DNA of 64,000 nt from Herminiimonas fonticola (GCF_003293745.1 NZ_PTLZ01000001.1:496001-560000), one strand, 5' to 3'. Shown: positions 49,661-59,300, counted from the stretch's first letter. Notes: generated by a model not told the origin, from the letters alone. Program-made: numbers and translations.

Positions 49661-49697
49661 AAAAACCCTCTGTAATGTCAGTTACAGAGGGTTTTTT
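49661..49697 (+). terminator. terminator after tRNA-Thr
   Basis: AAAAACCCTCTGTAA/TTACAGAGGGTTTTT (49661-49675 and 49682-49696) with a six-base loop, 3 bp after the tRNA. It also faces the msrA stop and can act on both strands. Confidence 0.93.
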
Positions 49698-49711
49698 CTT
49701 GCCTGTCACTT

Positions 49712-50431
49712 TTACTTGGTCGTCGTGGGCTTGTTCGAGGCAATAGGCTCGTCCACATATACGGCAGGGAAGATACGCTTCAGGTTACTGATCTTCGGCA
49801 GATCGTTGTAGACGATATAGGGATGCCGTGGATTACGTTGCAGAAAATTCTGGTGGTAGTCCTCGGCTGGATAAAATTCTTTCAGTGCATTGATTTGCGT
49901 GACGATGTCGCGACGAAAAACGTGCGCCTGATTCAATTGCGCGACGTACGCTTCGGTCAGCTTTTTCTGTGTGGCATCCGTATAAAAAACCGCAGAGCGA
50001 TACTGTGTTCCAGTGTCTGGTCCTTGACGATTCAATTGGGTCGGATCGTGCGCAACCGAGAAGAAGATCTGCAGTAACTCGCCGTACGATACTTCGGCCG
50101 GATCAAAGGTGATTTGCACTGCCTCAGCGTGGCCAGTGCTGCCGCGACTCACCAGGTTGTAGTTCGCATTTGCCTTGTCACCGCCAGCATAGCCGGATAC
50201 TACATTGCGCACGCCGCGCACATGTTCGAATACGCCTTCAACACCCCAAAAGCATCCACCTGCAAAAACAGCCGTCTGCAATGCGCCTTTAGCCTTGGCG
50301 TTATCGAGGGCAGGGGATGCGATCACCACTGGCGCTTCAGCAGCATGCAGTGTCGCAGATGTAAAACTGCCCAGTGCCAGCAGAGACAGGAAAGCGATTT
50401 TGGTCGCGAGTTTGCTATTGCTTGATTTCAT
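49712..50431 (-). CDS. msrA: exported peptide methionine sulfoxide reductase MsrA
   Basis: A 239-aa enzyme reducing Met-S-sulfoxide in proteins. Residues 1-~31 form a Sec signal peptide (IAFLSLLALGSFTSATLHA then AE), so it works in the periplasm. The catalytic Cys60 is in FAGGCFWGVE, and the core has STGHAEAVQITFDP and GTQYRSAVFY. ATG 50431 has AAGGAG 6 bases upstream. It is the second gene of an msrB-msrA operon, 44 bp after msrB. Confidence 0.93.
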   Translation of the reverse strand: MKSSNSKLATKIAFLSLLALGSFTSATLHAAEAPVVIASPALDNAKAKGALQTAVFAGGCFWGVEGVFEHVRGVRNVVSGYAGGDKANANYNLVSRGSTGHAEAVQITFDPAEVSYGELLQIFFSVAHDPTQLNRQGPDTGTQYRSAVFYTDATQKKLTEAYVAQLNQAHVFRRDIVTQINALKEFYPAEDYHQNFLQRNPRHPYIVYNDLPKISNLKRIFPAVYVDEPIASNKPTTTK

Positions 50432-50475
50432 TGAGTGCTCCTTAACATTCAGCGCAAGAAAGACGATGGTTCTGC

Positions 50476-51090
50476 TTATCCACGTGGCACAAAATTCAGC
50501 GCAACGGAGTTCATGCAATAACGCAGGCCAGTAGGTTTGGGGCCGTCGTCGAAGACGTGACCCAAATGCGCATCACACAAGCTGCAGGAAATTTCGTCGC
50601 GTTGCATGCCGAAGCTGCGATCAGAACTTTTGACCACATTCAAGGACGATATAGGCTGCCAAAAGCTGGGCCAGCCAGTGCCGGACTCAAACTTGGTTCT
50701 GGAGTCGAACAAGGCGTTAGCGCAGCAAATGCAGCGATACAAGCCGTCGCCATGACTCTTGGCATACTCGCCGCTGAATGCCCTTTCAGTGCCAGCTCTG
50801 CGCGCCACCTTGAAGGCCTGCACCGACAACTGCTTGCTCCATTGTTCATCCGTCTTGATGACCTTTGGGATGTTTACAATTTTTTCGCTTTTGCCGGCAG
50901 CTGAAAAAATTTCTATAGATACGACACTCGGAGTGACGGCAGATTCTTTCGCGGTGCTGGCGGCCAAAACATCGCGCGAAAAGATGCCCGTAAATAAAGC
51001 TGCGATGCCGCCTTTTAATAAAGTACGGCGCGAATTGATTTCGTCCTCTGGCTTGTCCGTTGCGCTGACGCTAGTTCCGTCCTTGATCAT
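50476..51090 (-). CDS. msrB: exported peptide methionine sulfoxide reductase MsrB with Tat signal
   Basis: A 204-aa enzyme reducing Met-R-sulfoxide. The N-terminus bears a twin-arginine signal SRRTLLKGGIAALFTG (Arg21-Arg22). Zinc ligands are CICC and CSLC, the substrate motif is ESGTGWPSFWQPI, and the catalytic Cys is in RYCMNSVALNF. Two adjacent ATG codons (51093 and 51090) follow AAGGAGAC; the second has better spacing and is used. With the Sec-exported MsrA it makes a complete periplasmic repair pair for both sulfoxide isomers. Confidence 0.92.
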   Translation of the reverse strand: MIKDGTSVSATDKPEDEINSRRTLLKGGIAALFTGIFSRDVLAASTAKESAVTPSVVSIEIFSAAGKSEKIVNIPKVIKTDEQWSKQLSVQAFKVARRAGTERAFSGEYAKSHGDGLYRCICCANALFDSRTKFESGTGWPSFWQPISSLNVVKSSDRSFGMQRDEISCSLCDAHLGHVFDDGPKPTGLRYCMNSVALNFVPRG

Positions 51091-51318
51091 CATGTCTCCT
51101 TGATAAAGCATGCGAGAAATTAGTTCTCGTATAGGTATACGTTCCGCGAGTGTCAGCGGATTCGCTTTCACCTGTTATTTCGTCGTGCAGGCGAAAAGGT
51201 TACAGCGATACAAAGATAAGGAGGGATGGGGTGTAATGGCGGCAATTCCGATTGGCAACAATGCGCTGCTTGCAAGCGAGGGAAATGCTGAAAACTTGTT
51301 GCGGCGATGAAGCCGAAT

Positions 51319-51933
51319 TTATTCGGCTTTCATGCCCGACCAGCGCGGTGTCAACGTATGCTGTATCTCGAATAAATCCAGGACGCGGCCGACAGTGTGA
51401 TCGACCATTTCTGCTATCGATGCAGGGCGATGATAAAAGCCGGGGAGAGGTGGAAAGATGATGCCGCCCATTTCTGTCACGGCGGTCATATTGCGCAGAT
51501 GCGCGAGATTGAATGGGGTTTCACGCACCATCAAGACCAGACGGCGGCGCTCTTTCAACACGACATCGGCTGCGCGCGTGATCAGGTTATCGGACAGGCC
51601 GTGTGCGACTGCCGCCAGCGTCTTCATCGAGCACGGCGCGATGATCATGCCATCTGATTGAAAAGAGCCACTGGCAATCGACGCGCCTACATCGCGCACG
51701 TTGTGCACCACATCCGCCAGCGCTTCGACATTCTTGCGCTTCATGTCGAGTTCCTGATGCAGATTCAGCATGCCCGCTTCAGAGATCAGCAGATGCGTTT
51801 CCACATCTGCATGATCGCGCAGCACTTGCAATAGACGGATACCGTAGATGACACCAGTCGCACCGGTGATCGCGATAATGATTCGCTTCCGGCGCGCAGG
51901 CGTTAAGGAGAGTGCGTCAGCAGACGCCGTCAC
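51319..51933 (-). CDS. ubiX: flavin prenyltransferase UbiX
   Basis: A 204-aa enzyme making prenylated FMN for UbiD-type decarboxylases in ubiquinone synthesis. The flavin-binding start IIIAITGATGVIYGIRLLQVL and the segments IIAPCSMKTLAAVAHGLSDN, RRRLVLMVRETPFNLAH and GGIIFPPLPGFYHRP are diagnostic. It lies 1 bp downstream of the glutaredoxin gene on the same strand, so the two are likely cotranscribed. ubiD is not in the window. Confidence 0.95.
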   Translation of the reverse strand: MTASADALSLTPARRKRIIIAITGATGVIYGIRLLQVLRDHADVETHLLISEAGMLNLHQELDMKRKNVEALADVVHNVRDVGASIASGSFQSDGMIIAPCSMKTLAAVAHGLSDNLITRAADVVLKERRRLVLMVRETPFNLAHLRNMTAVTEMGGIIFPPLPGFYHRPASIAEMVDHTVGRVLDLFEIQHTLTPRWSGMKAE

Positions 51934-51934
51934 T

Positions 51935-52249
51935 TCAGGCTTTCAGCAAAGCTTGCAGCTCGCCGGACGCAAACATTTCATTCATGATGTCTGAGCCGCC
52001 GATGAATTCGCCCTTGATGTACAACTGAGGAACGGTAGGCCATTGCGAGTAATCCTTGATGCCTTGGCGAACTTCTGCGTCGTCCAGTACGTTGACGGTA
52101 ATCAGATCGGTTACGCCACTTTCTTTCAGCAATGCAATCGCCTTGCCCGAGAAGCCGCACTGTGGGAATTGGGCTGTGCCCTTCATGAATAAAACAACTG
52201 GATTTTCGGTTACGGTTTCTTTGATCCAGGATTGTACGTCGTCGCTCAT
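51935..52249 (-). CDS. grxD: monothiol glutaredoxin (Grx4/GrxD type)
   Basis: A 104-aa CGFS glutaredoxin that carries [2Fe-2S] clusters and partners with BolA proteins. The active site is PQCGFSGKA near residue 28, and the glutathione site is WPTVPQLYIKGEFIGGSDIM. ATG 52249 gives the canonical MSDDVQSWI start; the frame is open 57 codons upstream but that part is low complexity and overlaps the tex gene. It lies 59 bp downstream of tex. Confidence 0.95.
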   Translation of the reverse strand: MSDDVQSWIKETVTENPVVLFMKGTAQFPQCGFSGKAIALLKESGVTDLITVNVLDDAEVRQGIKDYSQWPTVPQLYIKGEFIGGSDIMNEMFASGELQALLKA

Positions 52250-52307
52250 TGCTGCCTCACTGTAAGTTAATGCGTCATTATAAGAAAAACCGGCCGGTTC
52301 TGCTGCC

Positions 52308-54659
52308 TTATCCCTTGAGTTTGGCAAAAGCGGCGGCCATCGCGCTACTGCCGGACTCTGCTTGCCGTCCTTGTTGATTCTGATGCTGCGACAGGCGCTT
52401 GCTGTCGTTGCGGTCGCCACGTTGCTCAGGTTTGCTGCCGGCGACCGGTGCAGAATCGGACAAACGCATTGTCAAAGCGATACGTTTACGTTTTTCATCC
52501 ACTTCCAGCACTTTCACCTTAACAACCTGACCTGCTTTGACCACCGTGTGCGGGTCTTTGACAAAGGTGTTGGACAGCGCGGAAATGTGTACCAAGCCAT
52601 CCTGATGCACGCCGATATCGACGAAAGCACCAAAGGCTGCAACGTTGGTCACCACGCCTTCCAGAATCATGTCCGGACGCAAATCCCGGATCTCTTCCAC
52701 ACCATCCTTGAAAGTCGCCGTGGTGAACTCGGGGCGCGGATCGCGGCCTGGTTTTTCCAGCTCTTTCAAAATGTCGGTAATCGTCGGCACGCCAAACTTC
52801 TCATCTGCATATTTGGCCGGATTCAGCGATTTCAACAGGCGTTCATCGCCGATCACGCTTTTCACGTCCTTCTTGATATCTGCCAGGATTTTTTCAACCA
52901 GCGGATACGATTCCGGGTGCACCGCCGATGCGTCCAGCGGATTGTCGCTGACCATCACGCGCAAGAATCCTGCAGCTTGCTCGAAGGTCTTGTCGCCTAG
53001 GCGCGGCACGGCGCGCAAATCCGCACGCGATGCAAACATGCCCTTCATGTCGCGGTAACTGACGATGCTTTGCGCCACGCTATTGTTCAAGCCGGACACG
53101 CGCGCCAGCAAAGGTGCGGACGCCGTATTGACGTCCACGCCGACCGCATTCACGCAATCCTCAACGACTGCATCGAGTGAGCGCGCCAACTGGGTTTGGC
53201 CTACGTCATGTTGATACTGGCCAACGCCGATCGATTTCGGATCGATCTTCACCAGTTCTGCCAATGGATCTTGCAAGCGACGCGCGATGGATACTGCGCC
53301 ACGTATCGAGACATCCATATCCGGCAATTCGCGCGAAGCAAATTCGGATGCGGAATACACCGATGCACCGGCTTCGGAGACGACGATTTTCGTCAACTTC
53401 AATTCAGGACGCAGCTTGATCAAGTCCAGCGCCAGCTTGTCGGTCTCGCGCGAGGCAGTGCCGTTGCCGATAGAGATCAGTGCAACCTTGTGCTTCTCTG
53501 CCAGTTGCGACAGTGTGTGCAAAGTGCCTTCCCAGTCATTGCGCGGCTGATGCGGATAAACGGTCGCGGTATCCACCACTTTGCCGGTCGCATCGACCAC
53601 CGCAACCTTGACGCCGGTACGCAAGCCGGGATCCAGTCCCATCGTTGCGCGCGGGCCGGCTGGTGCAGCGAGTAACAGTGCTTTCAAATTCAGCGCGAAT
53701 ACATTGATCGCTTCGACTTCTGCCTTTTCACGCAAGTTGGTCATCAACTCGGTTTCCAGGTGCATGAAGGTTTTTACACGCCAGGTCCAGCGTACGGTGT
53801 CGGCCAGCCATTTATCGGCAGCACGACCTTGATTGCTGATGCCGAAGCGCGACGCGATACGGCCTTCGCATGGATTGTGCGGCGCATCCCACTTTGGTTT
53901 TTCTTCTTCGGTATCGAGGCGCAGATTCACGTTCAACATTTCTTCACGGCGACCGCGGAACAAGGCGAGGGCGCGATGCGAAGGAATGGTGGCAATGGTT
54001 TCCGAGTAATCAAAATAGTCGGCGAATTTTTCGCCGGCATCCTGCTTGCCTTCGACTACTTTGGATTCGACGATGCCGTGTTCGGTCAGGTATTCACGCA
54101 AGGCTTGCAGCAGCGTTGCATCTTCGGCAAAGCGCTCCATCAAGATTTGGCGCGCGCCATCGAGTGCAGCCTTGGTATCGACCACGCCGGGATTGTCTAT
54201 GCCATCAACCGTGAAAGCAGGCTTCAGGTACTTTGCCGCTTCTTCTTCCGGATTCAGGGTTGGGTCGGCTAGCAGTGCATCGGCCAATTCGGTCAAACCG
54301 GCTTCGACTGCGATCTGCGCCTTGGTGCGACGTTTTTGCTTGTATGGCAGATACAGATCTTCCAGACGGGTTTTGTCTTCTGCATGCGTGATGGCGTCGA
54401 GCAAGGCCGGCGTCATCTTGTTTTGTTCTTCTATGGATGCGATGACGGCAGCGCGGCGGTCTTCCAGTTCGCGTAAATAGCGCAGGCGTTCTTCCAGCAA
54501 GCGCAGCTGGATGTCATCCAGGCCGCCGGTTGCTTCCTTGCGGTAACGTGAAATAAAAGGCACGGTCGCGCCTTCATCCAGCAGGGCGATGGCGGCGGCA
54601 ACTTGTACGGGTTTGGCCGCGAGTTCGACGGCGAGACGTTGTTCTATGGAAGGCAGCAT
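52308..54659 (-). CDS. tex: Tex family S1 RNA-binding protein
   Basis: A 783-aa nucleic-acid-binding protein of the Tex/Spt6 type, linked to transcription and stress tolerance. In order: an N-terminal helical region ([20 protein letters not shown]), a YqgF/RNase H-like domain ([19 protein letters not shown] near residue 340), helix-hairpin-helix segments around residues 480-560, and an S1 domain at ~645-720 ([25 protein letters not shown]). The C-terminal tail is polar and basic. The length matches the family. Confidence 0.96.
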   Translation of the reverse strand: MLPSIEQRLAVELAAKPVQVAAAIALLDEGATVPFISRYRKEATGGLDDIQLRLLEERLRYLRELEDRRAAVIASIEEQNKMTPALLDAITHAEDKTRLEDLYLPYKQKRRTKAQIAVEAGLTELADALLADPTLNPEEEAAKYLKPAFTVDGIDNPGVVDTKAALDGARQILMERFAEDATLLQALREYLTEHGIVESKVVEGKQDAGEKFADYFDYSETIATIPSHRALALFRGRREEMLNVNLRLDTEEEKPKWDAPHNPCEGRIASRFGISNQGRAADKWLADTVRWTWRVKTFMHLETELMTNLREKAEVEAINVFALNLKALLLAAPAGPRATMGLDPGLRTGVKVAVVDATGKVVDTATVYPHQPRNDWEGTLHTLSQLAEKHKVALISIGNGTASRETDKLALDLIKLRPELKLTKIVVSEAGASVYSASEFASRELPDMDVSIRGAVSIARRLQDPLAELVKIDPKSIGVGQYQHDVGQTQLARSLDAVVEDCVNAVGVDVNTASAPLLARVSGLNNSVAQSIVSYRDMKGMFASRADLRAVPRLGDKTFEQAAGFLRVMVSDNPLDASAVHPESYPLVEKILADIKKDVKSVIGDERLLKSLNPAKYADEKFGVPTITDILKELEKPGRDPRPEFTTATFKDGVEEIRDLRPDMILEGVVTNVAAFGAFVDIGVHQDGLVHISALSNTFVKDPHTVVKAGQVVKVKVLEVDEKRKRIALTMRLSDSAPVAGSKPEQRGDRNDSKRLSQHQNQQGRQAESGSSAMAAAFAKLKG

Positions 54660-54825
54660 GAATATTGATGAATTAGTGTAGCGAGCGCTAGATGATACGC
54701 AATTGAGGGGAATGCGCCAGTCTTGACAGGGGAGAAAACACGGGAGAGAAAATGGGGATTATTGCGGGATGTTTCTTGTGGTTACGTTTGCGGGTAGCTA
54801 ATGTTGTTCTTTCTTCGCGTTGGCT

Positions 54826-55075
54826 CGGTTGCCGGGGGTAGCCCGGCGGCTAGTTACCTTTTTTGCTTCGCCAAAAAAGGTAACCCAAAAAAGGCGACCG
54901 CACAGCCGCTGCCCTTCGGGTTCCCGTTTGTGCAAATCAAAAAATGGGAAGCGAACGAAACTCGCTTCGCTCAGACAACGTTCACTTCTTTTTCCATTTT
55001 CTGCTCCGCACAAACGGCAGCGTCACAGCGGAAGACCGACTGGTTCGGCTCGCCTTCGGCATTGCCGGACCAAAA
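54826..55075. repeat. hairpin-rich intergenic repeat module
   Basis: Gene-free stretch upstream of tex. Its core is a perfect 12-bp hairpin GTTACCTTTTTT-GCTTCGCC-AAAAAAGGTAAC (54853-54884), followed by AACCCAAAAAAGGCGACC and low-complexity sequence. The 104-codon frame at 54801-55115 across it has no domain and is probably not a gene. Similar GTTAC-hairpin modules are, from memory, common intergenic repeats in several betaproteobacteria and gammaproteobacteria. The rest of 54660-54825 shows nothing beyond the tex promoter region. Confidence 0.55.
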
Positions 55076-55135
55076 AAGCGATGACAGTGAATTGAAACAA
55101 GTGGGGAAAATGTAATTGGTAAGAATCTTGGCATC

Positions 55136-55166
55136 GTAGGTTGGGCTAACGTTTTATCAGCCCAAC
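55136..55166 (+). repeat. palindromic repeat copy A
   Basis: GTAGGTTGGGCT-N11-AGCCCAAC. The 8-bp arms are GTTGGGCT/AGCCCAAC around the core AACGTTTTATC. It is inverted relative to copies B (55276) and C (55908), which carry the same core on the other strand. Confidence 0.85.
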
Positions 55167-55168
55167 AT

Positions 55169-55273
55169 TTAAAACCACATCATCTGTTCATCTATTGTGG
55201 TCTCAGAAAAATCATCCAGCGGGTGGCAATAGTTCTTTTGCGATGTCTCGATGATTGCATTTATCTCTGAGGG
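55169..55273 (-). pseudogene. 3' remnant of a broken gene between repeat copies A and B
   Basis: On the minus strand a frame runs out of repeat B and ends at TAA (55169-55171) after about 32 residues of good protein character, including YCHPLDDFSETTIDEQ and the end MMWF. It has no start of its own, so it looks like the C-terminus of a gene whose front part was lost at the repeat. The parent family is not recognised. Confidence 0.45.
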
Positions 55274-55275
55274 TG

Positions 55276-55306
55276 TTGGGCTGATAAAACGTTAGCCCAA
55301 CTTACG
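55276..55306 (-). repeat. palindromic repeat copy B
   Basis: GTTGGGCTGATAAAACGTTAGCCCAAC at 55276-55302, the exact reverse complement of copy A's core. It is followed by TTAC where the full palindrome would read CTAC. A and B are inverted and bound a 109-bp segment. Confidence 0.85.
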
Positions 55307-55312
55307 TGCTGC

Positions 55313-55342
55313 CGGAGCGTCCTCTTGACCGAAAGGTTAGTA
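55313..55342 (-). other. attC-like half-site downstream of the 178-aa gene
   Basis: Reading the minus strand, TACTAACC, then TTTC, then GGTCAAGAGGACGCTCCGG starts immediately after the TGA of the 178-aa gene. This resembles the 5' half (R'' and L'' boxes) of integron cassette attC sites. The 3' half is missing and repeat B begins a few bases later. No integrase gene is in the window. Confidence 0.3.
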
Positions 55343-55879
55343 TCACAGCATCTCCTTATCCAGCGCAGCGAGAACCCAACTAGTTACTTTCTGAGAAAAG
55401 GTTGTTGTGATTTCGCTCGGTGGATTTGTTTTCTCTTGAATCATAAAACTCCACTGAGCGATTAAATTCTCTGCTTCTGCCAATGAGGACACTTGCCGAA
55501 TAAAGTTTGGTAGTTCCTTTCGAATCTCTGCCCCAGATTTAGAGTCAATTAGCATGGGGTATGCGGCTTCATGAGCTAAGTAGTTTCTGGCTGCCACTCC
55601 CTTGCGAAGAATTTCGATTTCAAACGCGCCAATTTCGTGACGATCTTTGAACTGATGGATATCCCGTCCAAGTTTGAACCAATTTTCTAGGCTCTCTGAG
55701 TAGCTTGCGATTCCAGAACGACCTGCAATGTTTCCTCTTTCGATTTCTTCTCCGAGATTGGCGATTAGAAGAACATATTTGCAGTTGTGCTCGAAACTCT
55801 GCGCAAGCGCCAATGCTCTACCAATGGAGTTTCCGTAGCTGATGCCGATAGGGTCTATCGATTCAAAGGCAAGCCACAT
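55343..55879 (-). CDS. accessory protein with HEPN-type RNxxxH motif
   Basis: A 178-aa, mostly helical, soluble protein of no recognised family. The segment GVAARNYLAHEAA contains R98-N-Y-L-A-H103, which fits the Rx4-6H active-site pattern of HEPN ribonuclease domains and is preceded by a long predicted helix (HEIGAFEIEILRKG). ATG 55879 has AAGGA 6 bases upstream, so expression is plausible. It lies between repeat copies B and C, and an attC-like half-site follows its stop. Base composition and codon use are less biased than in the flanking core genes, which suggests transfer. No nucleotidyltransferase antitoxin partner is visible. Confidence 0.6.
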   Translation of the reverse strand: MWLAFESIDPIGISYGNSIGRALALAQSFEHNCKYVLLIANLGEEIERGNIAGRSGIASYSESLENWFKLGRDIHQFKDRHEIGAFEIEILRKGVAARNYLAHEAAYPMLIDSKSGAEIRKELPNFIRQVSSLAEAENLIAQWSFMIQEKTNPPSEITTTFSQKVTSWVLAALDKEML

Positions 55880-55907
55880 ATGATCCTTAACTTGTTTTAT
55901 ACAAAAA

Positions 55908-55952
55908 GCACGGTAGGTTGGGTTGATAAAACGTTAGCCCAACCTATCGTGC
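55908..55952 (-). repeat. palindromic repeat copy C, also a terminator on the minus strand
   Basis: GCACGGTAGGTTGGG pairs with CCCAACCTATCGTGC, 15-bp arms with one mismatch and a 15-base loop containing the shared ATAAAACGTTAG. On the minus strand the hairpin is followed by TTTTT (55907-55903), so it can terminate transcription of the 91-aa ORF before the 178-aa gene. Confidence 0.85.
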
Positions 55953-55961
55953 TTTGGAGTC

Positions 55962-56237
55962 CTAATCGAGCATGTGCGTATCGCGCGATTCCGCATCAGA
56001 AAGCGCTTTCTTGAGAGCGCCCGCGAATTCTTGAGCCTCCGCGCTAGAGCGGAACGTTAGGCTGCACTTCTCACCCAGAAAGGCTACTTCCGTCGGAACC
56101 GCAACTGCTTGCACCACTACCAATAGGCCTCCGCCCGGAACGCTGAATCGCAAGGACTTCGGCGAAAAGACCAACGTGGGCACGCCGACTCGTTCGGCCG
56201 CCAAAGAGGTTGCTCCATCAATTAACAGAACTAGCAT
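55962..56237 (-). CDS. hypothetical 91-aa protein
   Basis: Small ORF of unknown function: a hydrophobic first half with VLLIDGATSLAAERVGVPTLVF and LRFSVPGGGLLVVVQAVAVP, then an amphipathic helix SSAEAQEFAGALKKALSDAESR. No SD is evident. Upstream on the minus strand lies CTCCAACGTTAGAG (56258-56245), which resembles the 3' end of an attC site. Downstream is the terminator-like repeat copy C. It could be a cassette gene or a chance frame. Confidence 0.45.
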   Translation of the reverse strand: MLVLLIDGATSLAAERVGVPTLVFSPKSLRFSVPGGGLLVVVQAVAVPTEVAFLGEKCSLTFRSSAEAQEFAGALKKALSDAESRDTHMLD

Positions 56238-56304
56238 TGGGTGAGCTCTAACGTTGGAGGTAGATTAAAAGTGTCAGCATCGCTTTGCTCTTATATCGAC
56301 ACCG

Positions 56305-59300
56305 TCATTTCAAAGAAAAATCCACCCGATTAGCCTTCGCTTTAGCCGCATCATCTTTAGCGCCTTGATTGCCCGACTTCGAACCCAGTATAAAAATCCG
56401 TGTGTCCGGCACTTTGCCTTCGCCGATCAGCCAGTCTTTCACCGCCTGTGCACGACGATTGGCGAGTGAGGTCAGGTCGTCGTCGCTGACGGTGGCGTTG
56501 GTGCTTAAAAGATTTTCCATTTCTTCAACCGGAATATCTTTTTGCAGGCCAACCATATTGCGCGGCTTCTTGAAGTCGGCATCTTTATAGACACGTTTCA
56601 ACAAGGCTGGATATTCCTGCGGTGTGACGGTAAGCGTGGCGGCGTCAGCTGATTCGCCGCGACCAACCATGTCCTTCAATTTCAAGGCGCGAACTCTGCG
56701 GTCTATCGAGGCTTTTTTCAAGCCTTCGCGGTCGGTTTCAGGATCGGTGCGGCCGGTGATTTCGAGTTTGAGTGCAGGGCGATCCACTAATATTTTTGCC
56801 ATGCTTTTCAGCTTAGTTTCGCTGGCGTCATTGATGCGGGCACGACCGGCATCGAATTCAAGCATTGAAAGTTCTTCGCCACCACCGAACATTGAACTCA
56901 GCAAGGTGAACGGTGCTGTCACAGCTTTGGTCAAGATATTGACGATCACCTTGACGATCAAACCACCGACGGAGAACTGTGGATCGTCGAGCGAGCCGCC
57001 TATGGGCAGATTGATGTCGATCACGCCGTTCCTGTCGCGTAGTAGTGATAGCGCAAAGCTCACCGGCAAGGTGGTCGCGGTCGGGCTTTCAATTTTGTCG
57101 CCCAGAGTAAGTTGTTCCAGAACCAGTCGATTCTGGGCCGTGAGTACGCGGTTCTCTACCTTGTAAGACACGTCAAAGGATAGCTTGCCCTTTTCGATGC
57201 CATAACCGATATAGCGACCGGAATAAGGTGATAGCGGTGCCAGCTCCATGCCATTCACTGCTGCCTTGATGTCCATCGTCAGATCGCCCTTGAGCGGATT
57301 GATTTTGCCGTCTATGGCGAGAGGCGCACTATTGACTTCGCCTTTCAGATTGACGTTTGCGCTGGAGTTTGGATCAGACGACAGGCCGCTGATGATGCCG
57401 CCAAATTTCATCAGGTTGGCGGTGTAATTCGGTTTGATGAAATTGTCGGTATAGCGGATATGACCGCCTTGCAAGGTCAGTTTCTTGATCTTGATAGGCG
57501 GGATATCGCTGGCGGTTTTGGGTGGTGTCGGCAAGACTGCGGTTTTTGTTCCCGTGGGAGCAGTAATCGCTGTCGGCGCTGCAGCCGGTTCTGCTTGCGT
57601 TACGCTTTTTTGTACGCCGCCAGTGTTCACTACGCTGATATCTTGCAGATTGATGCGACCATTTTGATCGAGAATGACGCGCGCAAAGAAATCGCTGAGT
57701 GCAACCTGATCGATGCTCAAGGCGAGTGGTGAGAGACGTACATCCATGCCGCCGAAATACAAGGACTTCCAGCGCAAGAATTCACTGGTGCTGAGTTTGT
57801 CCACGGTGGCGAGATTGCCCAGCGTGAAATCGCCCTTGAAGCCGCCCAGCATTTCGCCATTTTTTCCTTCGTCGATTTGCAGCGTACCTTTGCTGGAGAT
57901 ATCAGCCCGCGTCAAAAGAATATTGACCTTGTCGGTGATGTAGGGCTGCGCTTGCATGATGTCGACGTTCTTTAAATCGAGCACCAGATTTGCATGCAAG
58001 GGCGCCATGCCGAGGTCGCCGCTGACTGCCAGCTTGCCGGTTTTATTGACAGCAGCTTGCAGGTCGATTTTTCCGCGTGCGCCAGCCTTGGTCGAGATGT
58101 CTTGCATCGCCAACTTGAGTGGTTCTATGGTTGTCACCGCTGCGCGTTTCAGGCTGCGGTCTTCCAGTTTTGCAGACCAGTGATCGATGTCGATTTTTTT
58201 GACGGCGATGGTGTAGGGAGCGCTTGTGTCGTCAGCCTTGGCTTTGCCGGCAGGTGGCGCGACGGCAATTTTTCCCGCATCTGCGCGCGACTTGTCTTGC
58301 TGCAGAAAGAAGGCCGCCTTGTTCGATATGACTTCGTCGACGCTGACGGTTTTGCTGCCGGTATCGACTGCTATCTTGCGTATGCTCAGGTCGAAATTTT
58401 CTGCCTTGGCTTGTATCGGATGAGCAGCCTGCATATCTGCAAAGCGCAGGGCGGCGTTTTGAATATCCAGTTCTGCCAATGCAAAACTGAGGGCAGCTTT
58501 GGGTTTGCTCGCTTCGTTTGTGACTGGTGCTTTTTCTGTCGCTGTAGGTGCGGCAGTTGCGCTAGTTGCAGATCCCGCTGCCGCTGTTTTTTGAATGTCA
58601 GGTGGTGGCGATGGCGTTGCCGATTTTTTTGCGGTCTTTAGCGGCGTTGCCGTGCTTGGTGGTGTCAGCAGATTTTCAAAATTGAACTGCTGATTGGCGT
58701 TGCGCGTGATATCAGCTTCAAGGCCATTGATCGCCAGCTTGGCGACTGCTATGTGCTCGCTCAGGATGCTGGCATCTTTCAATGTGATTGCCAGCTCCGG
58801 CAGTTTGACTATGGATTTATTGTCTTCATCATTCAACTGCAGCGATTTCAGCTTGATGTCGCCGCTCAGCAGCAGCGCCGGTGCCTTGTCTTTTGCTTGC
58901 TGAAAATTTGCAATCAAATGCAGATCGAGGTGCGCGCTTGGTACTTTGAAATGCGGCGTGCCGGGTATGTATTTCAAATAGGTAGTGAGATCCAGATTAT
59001 CGAGATTCAAGTCGACGACGGCTTGCACCGGGTCGGCAAAGGGCAGGGTTTTTCCCTTGATCAGCAACGGCGTGTCGTTGACTTTGGCGCTTAATAATGG
59101 CTCGACGAATACGTCAATTTTTGAATGCAGGGATGAAACGAAAGGCACGCCGATTTTCAGATCCGTCACCTTGTGCAAGGTCTTGGCTGGTCTGTCATCG
59201 AATTCGATATGCCCTTTATCGATCTCGATATTGAAGACAGAAAAACGTGCCGGTTCAGGTGACGGCGGTTGGCTATTGATCAGCTCGATGATGTCATCGA

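Noticed and set aside
51110-51310. 66-codon ORF between msrB and ubiX
   Set aside because: It starts at the msrB upstream region and has no SD, motif or coding bias. The 228-bp region otherwise shows nothing beyond a probable msrB promoter.
54801-55115. 104-codon plus-strand ORF in the gap upstream of tex
   Set aside because: It spans a perfect hairpin and low-complexity sequence, has no domain or SD, and looks like translation of a non-coding repeat module.
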